Below, piece after piece: positions 26,304 through 33,947 of a stretch of DNA of 37,365 nucleotides. Location: NCBI GenBank assembly GCA_934589065.1, contig CAKTNN010000020.1:1-37365 (forward strand), read 5' to 3'. Position numbers and translations under genes: made by a program. Positions within the stretch are counted from its first letter, which is position 1, and each line of letters starts with the position of its first letter. Source of the DNA: an uncultured Oscillospiraceae bacterium. GTDB lineage: Bacteria; Bacillota; Clostridia; Oscillospirales; Oscillospiraceae. The notes under the pieces were generated by a model. That model was not told the DNA's origin. It did no database searches and worked only from the letters and a program-made list of their open reading frames with translations.

Positions 26304-26483
26304 TCGTCATTGCGAACCAGCGCCGCAGACTATACATTGTCATTGCGAACCAGCGCGCACGCTGGTGTGGCAATCTTCCATCGTTCAACCCGAGCAGCCG
26401 GTGCAAGGAGAAGATTCCCACGGCAGTGACATCGGTCACTGCCTCGGAATGACGGAAAAGGTGTCACTGCCTCGGAATGACAC
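26304..26483. repeat. Dispersed palindromic repeat cluster
   Basis: Contains GTCATTGCGAACCAGC twice, the closing arm GCTGGTGTGGCAATCTTCC, and a second module from GATTCCCACGGCAGTGACAT to TCACTGCCTCGGAATGAC, whose end is repeated again at 26462-26483. These are the two modules of 15679-15874 in changed order. Confidence 0.75.
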
Positions 26484-26494
26484 TTGCAAGCAGC

Positions 26495-26526
26495 AGCCCC
26501 CGCGCCGTTTTACCGACGCGGGGGCT
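26495..26526 (-). terminator. GC-rich hairpin after the large permease gene
   Basis: AGCCCCCGCG (26495-26504) pairs with CGCGGGGGCT (26517-26526) over a 12-nt loop, 6 nt past the permease stop on the minus strand. No U tract follows, so termination may be weak. Confidence 0.5.
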
Positions 26527-26531
26527 AAGAA

Positions 26532-28286
26532 TCAGTGATTGCTATTTGTGTAGGGGTTGCTGTTCAGCCACTTGAGGGTATGGCGGCAGTCCGAGAAAAC
26601 CCGCGTCCAGAAACAGAAGCCGTCGTTATCCTGGTAAACATCCAGATTCCCGGAGGTATTGTCCCAATTTTCCATTTGACCCTCCTGGAAGCTGAAATTC
26701 AGCATGGTTCCCTCGGCGCAGTCCTTCAGCATGGCATCCGCCAGGCCGTCGGCGCTGTCGTAGTAGCGCTGCCCATTTTCGCTGTAATTGTAGTAGCAAA
26801 TCTGCACCGTCTGGTTCAGGCCCTTTCGCAGCTCTTCCGCAGGCATACCGAAGGTCAGCTCCGGACGGGAAAGAATCATACGGAATTCTCCAAAGGCGGC
26901 GTTGGTGCGGTGCAGGGCATACCGGCGCACGATCCGCCTGCCGCTATTCAGGCGGTATTCCAGCCGCACATTGTAGTAAGAACCGGGGCGCCAGCAGTCG
27001 CTTGTCTGCCGCAGGGCATTCTCCACCTGCCTCTGCCAATCGGTCAGCTCCGCCTGATGGTAGTCGATCACCGCCTGAATATCTCCCTTTTCCGTCAGGC
27101 ACAGGCCGGTTTCCATATTCGAGTTGCCGGACAGGGGCAAAATGCTTATGCTTTCCACATCCTCCGCTTCCGGCACGTAGCGGATAATGCCGAAGACATC
27201 CGTGTAAATAAACACCAGGGTCAAAAAGCACACGCCCAGAATCCCCGCCAAGGGAATCAGCAGACGCTTGCGGAAAATCCGGCTGGTGCGCCGCAGGAGC
27301 ATCAGCCCCGTTATGTAGCCAACCAAAAGCCCCAGGGGCAGGAAGAAATACTCCGAAACGCTGCCGGAGGCCAGCTGCTTCACAGCAAGGTGCAATAGCC
27401 CCGCCACGGACAGGGTATACAGCGTCAGAAACACGGGAGAGAGTATCTCGTAGGCAACCAGATCTCCGGCGCTTTCCAGCTTCCGCTTCCGGTAGAGCAT
27501 CTGGGAAATTCCCATGCAGACAACGCCGATACCGGCGCACACCCCGGTCTTGCCCCAGGCATCCCCCGCTTCGATCCCCTGAAAATGATAGGTGTAGGGC
27601 GGGAAGGAATCGGAATAGCTCAGAGCCGAAAAATAGCTGCCCTGATACATGGCAACGGTGGGGCAGCTCTTTGCCACCCAGGCCATCTCGGATTCCATGC
27701 CATAAATGAGAGGGGTAAAGACCTTGGCGCAGAACCAGTACACCAGCACCATGGCAAAATTCAGGATGCCGTAAATCAGCACCATGCCCACCCGGTTGCC
27801 TGCCAGCTGTACCGCCACCAGGGCAGCGCCCAGATAGAAGATATACTGCAGATCTGCCGCCGCCATAGTCATAAGGGATGCGGCTGCCGCAGGGGTGCCC
27901 ACCAGAAGTGCCGCCGGCAGAAATACCAGCGCATTGGGAATCAGGCCAAACAGCAGCCCCGCCGTCAGGTGCGCCCCAAAAAAGCCATCCCGGGTTACGG
28001 GCATGGCGTGCAGAGAATTGCACAGCCGGGGGGTGAGCAGATCCCCCCACAGGGCCTGCACCACCAGCATGGCATAGATCCCGTTGGCTGCCACCATCTG
28101 ATTTGCCCGGCGGGCGAACATATTCACCATGCGTCCGGAGGTCTCGTCCGGCGTTGCTCCGGGCCGGGACAGGAACATCAGCACCGCCACCGCCAGAACC
28201 AGGGTATAGCTGCTCCACAGGGGCGCATAGCGGGTGATATCCGTTTTTAACACCGTTTTGTTACAAAAGGAGACCTTGATCTTCAT
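26532..28286 (-). CDS. ABC transporter permease with large C-terminal external domain
   Basis: A 584-residue protein. The first 380 residues hold about eight to nine hydrophobic segments, with the cytoplasmic SLHAMPVTRDGFFGAH motif near 89-104 common in ABC-2 permeases of YtrC/DUF6449 type. Residues about 385-584 are soluble and Tyr/Asn/Trp-rich, probably outside the membrane. The ATG at 28286 lies 26 nt inside the ATPase gene, implying coupling. With the two genes upstream it forms the second YtrA-type operon of the window. The external domain makes a sensing role plausible; the ligand is unknown. Confidence 0.8.
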   Translation of the reverse strand: MKIKVSFCNKTVLKTDITRYAPLWSSYTLVLAVAVLMFLSRPGATPDETSGRMVNMFARRANQMVAANGIYAMLVVQALWGDLLTPRLCNSLHAMPVTRDGFFGAHLTAGLLFGLIPNALVFLPAALLVGTPAAAASLMTMAAADLQYIFYLGAALVAVQLAGNRVGMVLIYGILNFAMVLVYWFCAKVFTPLIYGMESEMAWVAKSCPTVAMYQGSYFSALSYSDSFPPYTYHFQGIEAGDAWGKTGVCAGIGVVCMGISQMLYRKRKLESAGDLVAYEILSPVFLTLYTLSVAGLLHLAVKQLASGSVSEYFFLPLGLLVGYITGLMLLRRTSRIFRKRLLIPLAGILGVCFLTLVFIYTDVFGIIRYVPEAEDVESISILPLSGNSNMETGLCLTEKGDIQAVIDYHQAELTDWQRQVENALRQTSDCWRPGSYYNVRLEYRLNSGRRIVRRYALHRTNAAFGEFRMILSRPELTFGMPAEELRKGLNQTVQICYYNYSENGQRYYDSADGLADAMLKDCAEGTMLNFSFQEGQMENWDNTSGNLDVYQDNDGFCFWTRVFSDCRHTLKWLNSNPYTNSNH

Positions 28287-29142
28287 GTTCCGTACCTCCC
28301 AGTTCGTAAATAAAAATCTCTTCCAGAGACAGGGGCAGGATATCGAAGTATGCCGGATTCAGCCGTTCCACCGCAGCCTGTACCCGAGCCATGGTTCCCC
28401 GGACGATGAAGGTATTGAGTCTGCCGGAGGTGGTCTTGTGCAGGATTTCCAGTTCCGCCGGAGCATCCCCTACCATTTGCAGCTTCACGGTGCTGCCCTG
28501 CATATCCGCAAGGCTCCGCTCCACCAGCATTCTTCCGGCCTTCATAATGCCCACGTGGTCACAGATATCCTCTAATTCCCGCAGGTTGTGGGAGGACACC
28601 AGCACTGTGGTGCCGAACCGGGCCACATCATCCAGAATCAGGCTCCATACCTGCCGCCGCATCACGGGGTCCAGGCCGTCCACCGGCTCATCCAGAATCA
28701 GGTATTGGGCGCGGGTGCTCAGGGCCAGGTGGAAGGCCGCCTGCTTTTGCATTCCCTTGCTGAACCGCCGAATGGGGCTTTTTACCGACAGGCCGAAAAC
28801 ATCCTGCAATTCTTTAAACCGCTGGGAATCAAACTTGGGATAAATACCGGCGTAGTAGGCCCGCATTTCATTGAGACTTGCCCCCGGAAAATAGAAGGGC
28901 TCGTCTGCCACGCAGCAGATTTTTTCCTTTACCACCAGGTTTTCATCAATGGGCTGCCCATCCAGGGTCACCGTGCCGCTGTCCGCCCGGTACACCCCGG
29001 TCAAATGACGGATGGCAGTGGTCTTGCCCGCGCCGTTGGGGCCCACCAGGCCGTAAATCGCCCCCTTGGGCACTTTTAGGGTCAGGCCGTCCAGCGCCTT
29101 AAACGAACCGAAGGTTTTGGTCACATCATTCATTTCCAGCAT
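28261..29142 (-). CDS. ABC transporter ATP-binding protein (YtrB-like)
   Basis: A 293-residue ATPase: Walker A GPNGAGKTT (near 36-44), signature FSKGMQKQ (near 133), Walker B YLILDEPVDGLDP (near 153), H-loop SSH, then an accessory C-terminal region of about 80 residues. ATG 29142 has GGAGG 9 nt upstream and overlaps the GntR gene by 17 nt. It is clearly distinct from the ATPase at 931-1644 (longer, different signature), so the two operons are related in plan, not recent duplicates. Confidence 0.92.
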   Translation of the reverse strand: MLEMNDVTKTFGSFKALDGLTLKVPKGAIYGLVGPNGAGKTTAIRHLTGVYRADSGTVTLDGQPIDENLVVKEKICCVADEPFYFPGASLNEMRAYYAGIYPKFDSQRFKELQDVFGLSVKSPIRRFSKGMQKQAAFHLALSTRAQYLILDEPVDGLDPVMRRQVWSLILDDVARFGTTVLVSSHNLRELEDICDHVGIMKAGRMLVERSLADMQGSTVKLQMVGDAPAELEILHKTTSGRLNTFIVRGTMARVQAAVERLNPAYFDILPLSLEEIFIYELGGTEHEDQGLLL

Positions 29143-29500
29143 GGCTGTCTTCCTCCGTCAGTTTTTGTATCAATTCCTGGGCGGTGTAGCCCATGCCCAT
29201 CAGCTTCTTCGCCGCATTCTCAAACTGATTCAGCAGCCTCAGTTCCTCCCGGGGGTCCAGCATAGGCTCTCCGCAGACAAAGCAGCCCTTGCCGGGAACG
29301 GTGGCAATCCAGCCTTCCATTTCCAGCTGCCGGTAGGCCCGCTGGATGGTATTGGGATTGATGGATAATTCCACCGCCAGCTCCCGCACGCTGGGGAGCT
29401 TATCTCCCTTTTGGAGCACCCCAGCGGAAATCTGTTGACAAATCCCATCGGTTATCTGGGCATAAATGGGACGAATGTCCCGGTAATCCAAGTGCAGCAT
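29126..29500 (-). CDS. GntR-family regulator, YtrA subfamily
   Basis: A 124-residue protein: winged helix in residues 8-76 (PSVRELA, SINPNTIQRAYRQLEMEGW) plus a short helical tail, the YtrA plan. ATG 29500 has AGGAGG with 6-nt spacing. It leads an operon with an ATPase and a permease and has a promoter-proximal palindrome (29595-29608) that resembles the one at the other YtrA-type operon. Its recognition-helix region PSVREL....NPNTIQRA is nearly the same as PSVRDL....NPNTVQRA of the 1645-2016 protein, so shared DNA targets are plausible. Confidence 0.9.
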   Translation of the reverse strand: MLHLDYRDIRPIYAQITDGICQQISAGVLQKGDKLPSVRELAVELSINPNTIQRAYRQLEMEGWIATVPGKGCFVCGEPMLDPREELRLLNQFENAAKKLMGMGYTAQELIQKLTEEDSHAGNE

Positions 29501-29521
29501 AGCGTCCCTCCTTTTCTGAAG

Positions 29522-29579
29522 CCCTCCGATTATGGAAAAATGCCCCGTATTTCCGGGCAGAAACGGAATAATCAGAGGG
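29522..29579 (-). other. Structured 5' leader hairpin of the second ytr-like operon
   Basis: CCCTCCGATTAT (29522-29533) and ATAATCAGAGGG (29568-29579) form a 12-bp stem with one mismatch; inside, CCG..TTTC pairs with GAAACGG. It lies between the predicted start of transcription (near 29604) and the start codon, thus in the mRNA leader. Confidence 0.55.
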
Positions 29580-29594
29580 TATATGGCGTATGAA

Positions 29595-29608
29595 CTGTAC
29601 TAATACAG
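29595..29608. promoter_or_regulatory. YtrA-type operator CTGTACTAATACAG
   Basis: A palindrome with one mismatched pair, just downstream of the -10 box. It differs from the 2044-2055 site by one base over the shared 12 bp (TGTACTAATACA against TGTATTAATACA). Confidence 0.6.
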
Positions 29609-29610
29609 CC

Positions 29611-29639
29611 ACTATAGCACCCCGCGCCCTGCCCGTCAA
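29611..29639 (-). promoter_or_regulatory. Sigma-A promoter of the second ytr-like operon
   Basis: On the minus strand TTGACG (29639-29634), exactly 17 nt, then TATAGT (29616-29611). The same arrangement as at 2053-2081. Confidence 0.75.
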
Positions 29640-29687
29640 GAGAGGAAAAGGAATCTTTAGAAAATCTTAATAGTCAGCAAAAAGAAA

Positions 29688-29806
29688 CTGTTGCAAAATA
29701 GAAAAGCGCCCAAATAGAACACTGTCATTGTGAACCAGTCCGCTTTCCTGGTTCACAATGACATCTTTTTTAGCGTTTTGACCCATACAGGCCTATTTTG
29801 CAACAG
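29688..29806. mobile_element. 119-bp MITE-like element with nested palindromes
   Basis: Perfect 14-bp terminal inverted repeats CTGTTGCAAAATAG (29688-29701) and CTATTTTGCAACAG (29793-29806). Nested inside is a 16-bp perfect palindrome, TGTCATTGTGAACCAG (29723-29738) with its complement at 29748-29763. It ends 10 nt after the DUF1576 stop codon. No coding content. Related sequence lies at 72-138. Confidence 0.65.
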
Positions 29807-29815
29807 CCCCCTGGA

Positions 29816-31153
29816 TTATTTCTTCTGCTTTTTCGCTGCCCGTTCCTCCTTGGTGGGAACCAGGGATTCCACGGTGGGCATAAACAGCAGGCAGATGAGC
29901 GCTGCGGTAAAGCCGCCATTGTACAGGCAGAAGCCGCCGTGGAGCATCGGCACGGAGGTGACCAGCAGGAAATGGCACAAGCCCAGGACGATTCCCACGC
30001 CCCAGCCGTACTTATTCACCACGGGAGACAGACCGTTGGAATAGCACGCACCCACCAGAATGCTCTGGGAATCGATGAAATGGACGTATGCGCCGCCCAC
30101 AGGCCCGGCAAGCCACTCGAATACGCCGGCGCCCAGAATGTAGCCCAGGAGCATGGGCCAGGTATTGAGGGGGTGAGAGCCGGAATTGCAGGTGGAGAGC
30201 ATACAGAACATCACGCCGAAGGTGACACCATTGAAGCTCGCCTCCACCAGATTGTAGTAGCCCAGGATGAACAGGCCGAATACGCCGAAATTCATCAGGA
30301 ACACATCATTGCCAAACGTCCCGCTGACGCTTGCCACCTGTTTGCCGGAGGAAACAAAGGCCCAATACTTTTTGGGCGTGCATCCCAGGGCCAGGGCCGC
30401 CGCAATGGCAAGGCCGTATAGGGTCATGCAGAAAATATTGGCAAAGCTCCGGGATTCCACAGCCAAGGTTGCCGTATCCGGCGCATCCGGCAGGTCTACT
30501 CCCAGGGTCTTGAAGAAGATTGCCTGCATCAAAAAGGCAATCATGCCCACGGGCAGGGCGGCGCTGTAGAGATCGAAGCCCTTGTGCACAACGGGCGAAT
30601 GATCCAGCCCCTCCGGCACCAAAAAGCCGACTACCATGCCCACCGCCGCCGCCAGCACCCCGCCGGGGAGATTGAAGCCCATAATGCTTTCCGCCGGATA
30701 CCGCACCAGCAGCTCGGAAATCAGGGGCGCAATGCCCGTGGTAAAGAGCATAGCGGTGACGCAGGTCTTTAAAGGCCGCTTTTTTACCCAGCAGAAGAGC
30801 ATTGCCCCCAGGATCGTGGGCCAGATATTCAGAATGTTAATACCCCAGGAGCCAAACCCCGTGGTGAGGATCACCGCCAACGTGGCAACGGCATTCATTT
30901 CCGCCCCAAATACCCCATAGAGCCCCAGGCTCAAAAAGCCCACCAGGCTCATATTCAGTAAGGTACCTGCGTAGCCGCCCACGGAAAAATAGTTGGTGGG
31001 GACCTTGCAGGGCTGACTTAAAATCTGCCCCAGCCCCCAGAGCATACTGCCCCGATCCGGAGCAATGAACGCAGCCAAAAGGAATGCACAGGCAAAGAGG
31101 AACACAAACAGCTTTAAAAAACTGCTCTCCGGTAATTCTTTTATTTTTTTCAT
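29816..31153 (-). CDS. DUF1576-family multipass membrane protein
   Basis: A 445-residue protein of about 12 hydrophobic segments ending in a Lys-rich tail. ATG 31153 has AGGGGGG 6 nt upstream; the frame continues to 31204 without a ribosome site. It shows an internal two-fold repeat: NIWPTILGAML (109-119) matches NTWPMLLGYIL (330-340) and GFDLYSAALPVGMIA (192-206) matches GFCLYNGGFTAALIC (407-421), with offsets near 215-221. Such a repeat is typical of secondary transporters and channels. It follows the formate channel gene on the same strand, but a strong hairpin separates them. Substrate unknown. Confidence 0.75.
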   Translation of the reverse strand: MKKIKELPESSFLKLFVFLFACAFLLAAFIAPDRGSMLWGLGQILSQPCKVPTNYFSVGGYAGTLLNMSLVGFLSLGLYGVFGAEMNAVATLAVILTTGFGSWGINILNIWPTILGAMLFCWVKKRPLKTCVTAMLFTTGIAPLISELLVRYPAESIMGFNLPGGVLAAAVGMVVGFLVPEGLDHSPVVHKGFDLYSAALPVGMIAFLMQAIFFKTLGVDLPDAPDTATLAVESRSFANIFCMTLYGLAIAAALALGCTPKKYWAFVSSGKQVASVSGTFGNDVFLMNFGVFGLFILGYYNLVEASFNGVTFGVMFCMLSTCNSGSHPLNTWPMLLGYILGAGVFEWLAGPVGGAYVHFIDSQSILVGACYSNGLSPVVNKYGWGVGIVLGLCHFLLVTSVPMLHGGFCLYNGGFTAALICLLFMPTVESLVPTKEERAAKKQKK

Positions 31154-31207
31154 TTGCTTCCCCCCTGAATGTAGAAGATAGATTCCGAAATGCCCGGAAT
31201 ACAAAAA

Positions 31208-31287
31208 GGGCTGCTAAAAACGCACTTTCAAAAGAACCGCTCCGAACTTACCGGTTCCGGTTCCCAATGACGCGTTTTTAACAGCCC
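31208..31287 (-). terminator. Repeat-derived terminator after focA
   Basis: On the minus strand GGGCTGTTAAAAACGC (31287-31272) pairs with GCGTTTTTAGCAGCCC (31223-31208), 16 bp with one mismatch, followed by TTTTTGTATT. The loop holds a TCATTGGGAACCGG block like the dispersed repeats. It starts 16 nt after the focA stop. Confidence 0.75.
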
Positions 31288-31302
31288 CCAGAAAAAATCA
31301 TT

Positions 31303-32115
31303 CTATGCCTTGGGCTTGCGGACGTAGCAGTACCACATCAGCAGCGCAACGGAGCAGCCGCCAACGATATTGCCCAGAGTCACAGGGAGCATATTGCCCG
31401 CAAAGTAGCGGCCCCAGCTCAGCGCCTGGAAGGATGCACCCTCGGCGTAAAACTGCTTGGCAAAGAGCCCCAGCATACAGTAGGTCATATCCGCAATGGA
31501 GTGGTTGAAGCCGCAGGTGACGAAGAAGCACACGGGAATCCAGGCCCCCAGCACACGGCTGGCTCCATCCTTTCCGGCAAGGCTCATCAGCACACCCAGA
31601 GTCACCAGAATATTGCACAGCACGCCCATAAAGAACGCATTCTGGAAGGGCATGGTCATCTTGCCCTGGGCAACCTTCATAGAGGCAATTGCCAACGCAT
31701 TGGCGGTGTCCCCGTTGGCGGCATTCAGCCAGCCAAACCGGGCACAGACAAAGCTCAGGAACATAGAGCCCAGAAAATTGCCGATGTAAACCACGACCCA
31801 GTTGCGAAGCATTCCGGCAACAGTGGCCTTTTTATCCAGCACGGAGATGAAAATCAGCGTGTTTCCGGTAAACAGCTCTGCACCGGTGAGAATCACCGTG
31901 CCCAGGCCGAAGGCAAACATAATTCCGGAAATCAGACGGACGGTGGAGTTCCCCACAACCGTATAGGTCGCCATATTGGTCACCACAGAGGGAACGCCAA
32001 TAAGGAAGCCCGCCAGAATCCCCAGCAGCAGCATTTTGGCAGCGGGCAGCTTGGTCTTGCCCGCACCGGCAGTGGAATAATTGTTGGCAGCCTCCGCCAT
32101 TGTGAAAAGATTCAT
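31303..32115 (-). CDS. Formate/nitrite channel family protein (FocA-like)
   Basis: A 270-residue channel of the FNT family with six hydrophobic segments. GTVILTGAELFTGN (near residues 72-85) and GFNHSIADM (near 203-211, carrying the conserved central His) are the family motifs. It would exchange formate across the cytoplasmic membrane as a pentamer. The gene follows folD by 21 nt in the fchA-folD-focA group, with fhs just upstream, so formate is a far better guess than nitrite or hydrosulfide. Depending on the cell's redox state it may import formate for C1 synthesis or release it. Confidence 0.9.
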   Translation of the reverse strand: MNLFTMAEAANNYSTAGAGKTKLPAAKMLLLGILAGFLIGVPSVVTNMATYTVVGNSTVRLISGIMFAFGLGTVILTGAELFTGNTLIFISVLDKKATVAGMLRNWVVVYIGNFLGSMFLSFVCARFGWLNAANGDTANALAIASMKVAQGKMTMPFQNAFFMGVLCNILVTLGVLMSLAGKDGASRVLGAWIPVCFFVTCGFNHSIADMTYCMLGLFAKQFYAEGASFQALSWGRYFAGNMLPVTLGNIVGGCSVALLMWYCYVRKPKA

Positions 32116-32136
32116 CGCGCTGTAACGCCTCTTTTC

Positions 32137-33015
32137 TTACAGCCGCTTCTCGGCAGCTTCCACAACGTGCTTCATCAGTACGGAGGTGGTTACGCTGCCA
32201 ACGCCGCCGGGGACGGGAGTAATGGCATCCACAATGGGTTCAACCTCGTCGAATTTGGCATCACCGGCAATGCCGCCCAGGCCGCCCTTGGCATTGGGCT
32301 TGTTGGCATCCCAGTTGATGGAAACATCGATGACCACCTGACCGGGGCGGACATAGTCCTTAGTCAGAGAGTTCAGCACACCGGCTGCGGACACGATGAT
32401 ATCGGCATTTCTGCAAATTTCAGCGGTGTTCACGGTCTTGGTGTGGCACACGGTAACGGTGGCATTCTTGCCCATGAGCATCATGGCAGCGGGCTTGCCC
32501 ACCACCAGGCTGCGGCCGATGACCACGGCGTTCTTGCCCTTGCAATCAATGCCGTAGTAATCCAGAATTTCCATACAGGCAGCGGGGGTGCAGGGAGCGT
32601 AGCCCAGATCCAGGCCCTCGAATACACCGGCATTGGACATATGGGTCATGCAGTCCACGTCCTTCTTGGGATCCAGCCGGTTGCAGATCTCGTTCTGGTC
32701 GGCCTTCAGGTGCTTGGGCAGAGGCCGGAACATCAGCACGCCGTGGATGCTCTCGTCGGCATTGACCTGGTCGATTGCAGCCAGGACCTGCTCCTTGGTG
32801 GCGTCCTCCGGCAGCTCAAACTTCTTAACTTCAACGCCCACCAGCTCGGCGCGCTTCAATGCGCCCTTTTCATAGCTCAGATCACTGGGGTTTGCGCCCA
32901 CGCGGATAATGCCCAGGGTAGGGACAACGCCCTTTTCCCGCAGGGCAGCGGTACGGGCTTGCAGATTTGCATTCAGGGCATCGGTAACTTCCTTGCCCAG
33001 CAGCAGCTTTGCCAT
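32137..33015 (-). CDS. folD: Methylenetetrahydrofolate dehydrogenase, FolD family variant
   Basis: A 292-residue cytoplasmic FolD. The nucleotide-binding part is well kept (VIGRSLVVGKPAAMML, 166-180; PVPGGVGSVTTSVL, 268-281). At the cyclohydrolase site, however, the usual YxxxK gives Y48-E-K-G-A52, so the lysine equivalent to human Lys56 is Ala. The usual GILVQLPLP is GVLMFRPLP (92-100), so the Gln100 equivalent is Phe96. The Asp of KDVD is present (D121). In human MTHFD1, Lys56 and Gln100 are needed for cyclohydrolase but not dehydrogenase activity. The enzyme is therefore probably dehydrogenase-only, with FchA from the next gene upstream doing the cyclohydrolase step. Confidence 0.92.
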   Translation of the reverse strand: MAKLLLGKEVTDALNANLQARTAALREKGVVPTLGIIRVGANPSDLSYEKGALKRAELVGVEVKKFELPEDATKEQVLAAIDQVNADESIHGVLMFRPLPKHLKADQNEICNRLDPKKDVDCMTHMSNAGVFEGLDLGYAPCTPAACMEILDYYGIDCKGKNAVVIGRSLVVGKPAAMMLMGKNATVTVCHTKTVNTAEICRNADIIVSAAGVLNSLTKDYVRPGQVVIDVSINWDANKPNAKGGLGGIAGDAKFDEVEPIVDAITPVPGGVGSVTTSVLMKHVVEAAEKRL

Positions 33016-33052
33016 AATTACAATTCCTCCAATTACGTGTTTCTAATCCTGA

Positions 33053-33673
33053 TTATTGACCGAACAGCGCCTTGACACTGTTGAAAATCTCGTCTGCCAT
33101 GGGAACGTACTTGCTGAGCATTCCGTTGGCCTTTGCGTTCATCTCCTCGGCTGTTTCCCGGTTTTTCAGGCTCTTGGTATTGATGAACACATTCAGGGAT
33201 GCAGCCTGCAGAGCGGCCTTGCAGCACACGGCGGCGCAGCCTGCATCGGATACAGCCAGGCGGCTGCCCTTGGCGGCAAACACGGAAACATATTCAATGG
33301 CCTGGCAGCTCAGCTCCATAATGTGCATGGGCACGGCGCAGGCGGTGACGGTGGCGCTCTCCAGAACGGCGTCCCGGTTGGGATCGTCCTTGGGAATGCC
33401 GTAGGCCTTTGCCAGGGGGACAAAACCCTTGTCGTCGGCCTCTACCTGATCCAGCAGCTCCTTCTGCAGGGCATCGCACTTTGCTTTCAGCTCCAGGATC
33501 TCCTCCTGCACATCGGCATACTTCTTCTTGCCCACAGTCAGAGAGCCAACCATATTGCCCAGTGCCGTGCCGATGGCACCCACCAGGGCAGCCGCGCCGC
33601 CGCCGCCGGGGGCAGGGGCATCGGAGGCCAGGACTTCCACAAACTTGCGGCAGGATTCCATAGTCATATCCAT
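33053..33673 (-). CDS. fchA: Methenyltetrahydrofolate cyclohydrolase (FchA, cyclodeaminase family)
   Basis: A 206-residue all-helical protein of the FTCD_C/cyclodeaminase family. The hallmark DAPAPGGGGAAAL lies at 18-30, followed by GSLTVGKKKY. ATG 33673 has AAGGAGCG about 10 nt upstream. The family includes formiminotetrahydrofolate cyclodeaminases and clostridial methenyltetrahydrofolate cyclohydrolases. With fhs and folD around it and no histidine-degradation gene nearby, the cyclohydrolase role (10-formyl- to 5,10-methenyl-THF) is favoured. Stop to folD start is 37 nt. Confidence 0.88.
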   Translation of the reverse strand: MDMTMESCRKFVEVLASDAPAPGGGGAAALVGAIGTALGNMVGSLTVGKKKYADVQEEILELKAKCDALQKELLDQVEADDKGFVPLAKAYGIPKDDPNRDAVLESATVTACAVPMHIMELSCQAIEYVSVFAAKGSRLAVSDAGCAAVCCKAALQAASLNVFINTKSLKNRETAEEMNAKANGMLSKYVPMADEIFNSVKALFGQ

Positions 33674-33947
33674 GTTATTCTACGCTCCTTAATCATAATG
33701 GAAAAGCGCAGACGGCGGAGGCCGCCTGCGCTCAGGTGCTAAATCATCCAAAAGGATATTCTTAGTAGGTATTTCCCCAGGGAAAGCTCTGGAACAAATC
33801 GGCAAGAGGTGTGCGGGTGAGATTTTGTCACCAATCAAAGAACGGGAAGCGAAGGAATACTTTGTGTATTTCGAGCTTACCGTTCTGCGGAGTGGGGGCA
33901 AAAGATCCACGCACACCCGCAGACGATTTTTTCAGAGTTTTCCAAAC
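33674..33947 (-). promoter_or_regulatory. fhs-fchA intergenic leader with alternative pairings and a terminator
   Basis: A 274-nt spacer. A strong GC hairpin at 33706-33731 (GCGCAG...CTGCGC, inner GGCGG/CCGCC, then TTTTCC on the minus strand) lies 33 nt before fchA. Upstream, CTGCGG/CCGCAG (33885-33890 with 33917-33922) makes one stem, while 33908-33920 (CGCACACC, CACCCGC) can instead pair with 33808-33819 (GGTGTGCG, GCGGGTG). These pairings are mutually exclusive. It may be a regulated leader that decides readthrough into fchA-folD-focA. Confidence 0.4.
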
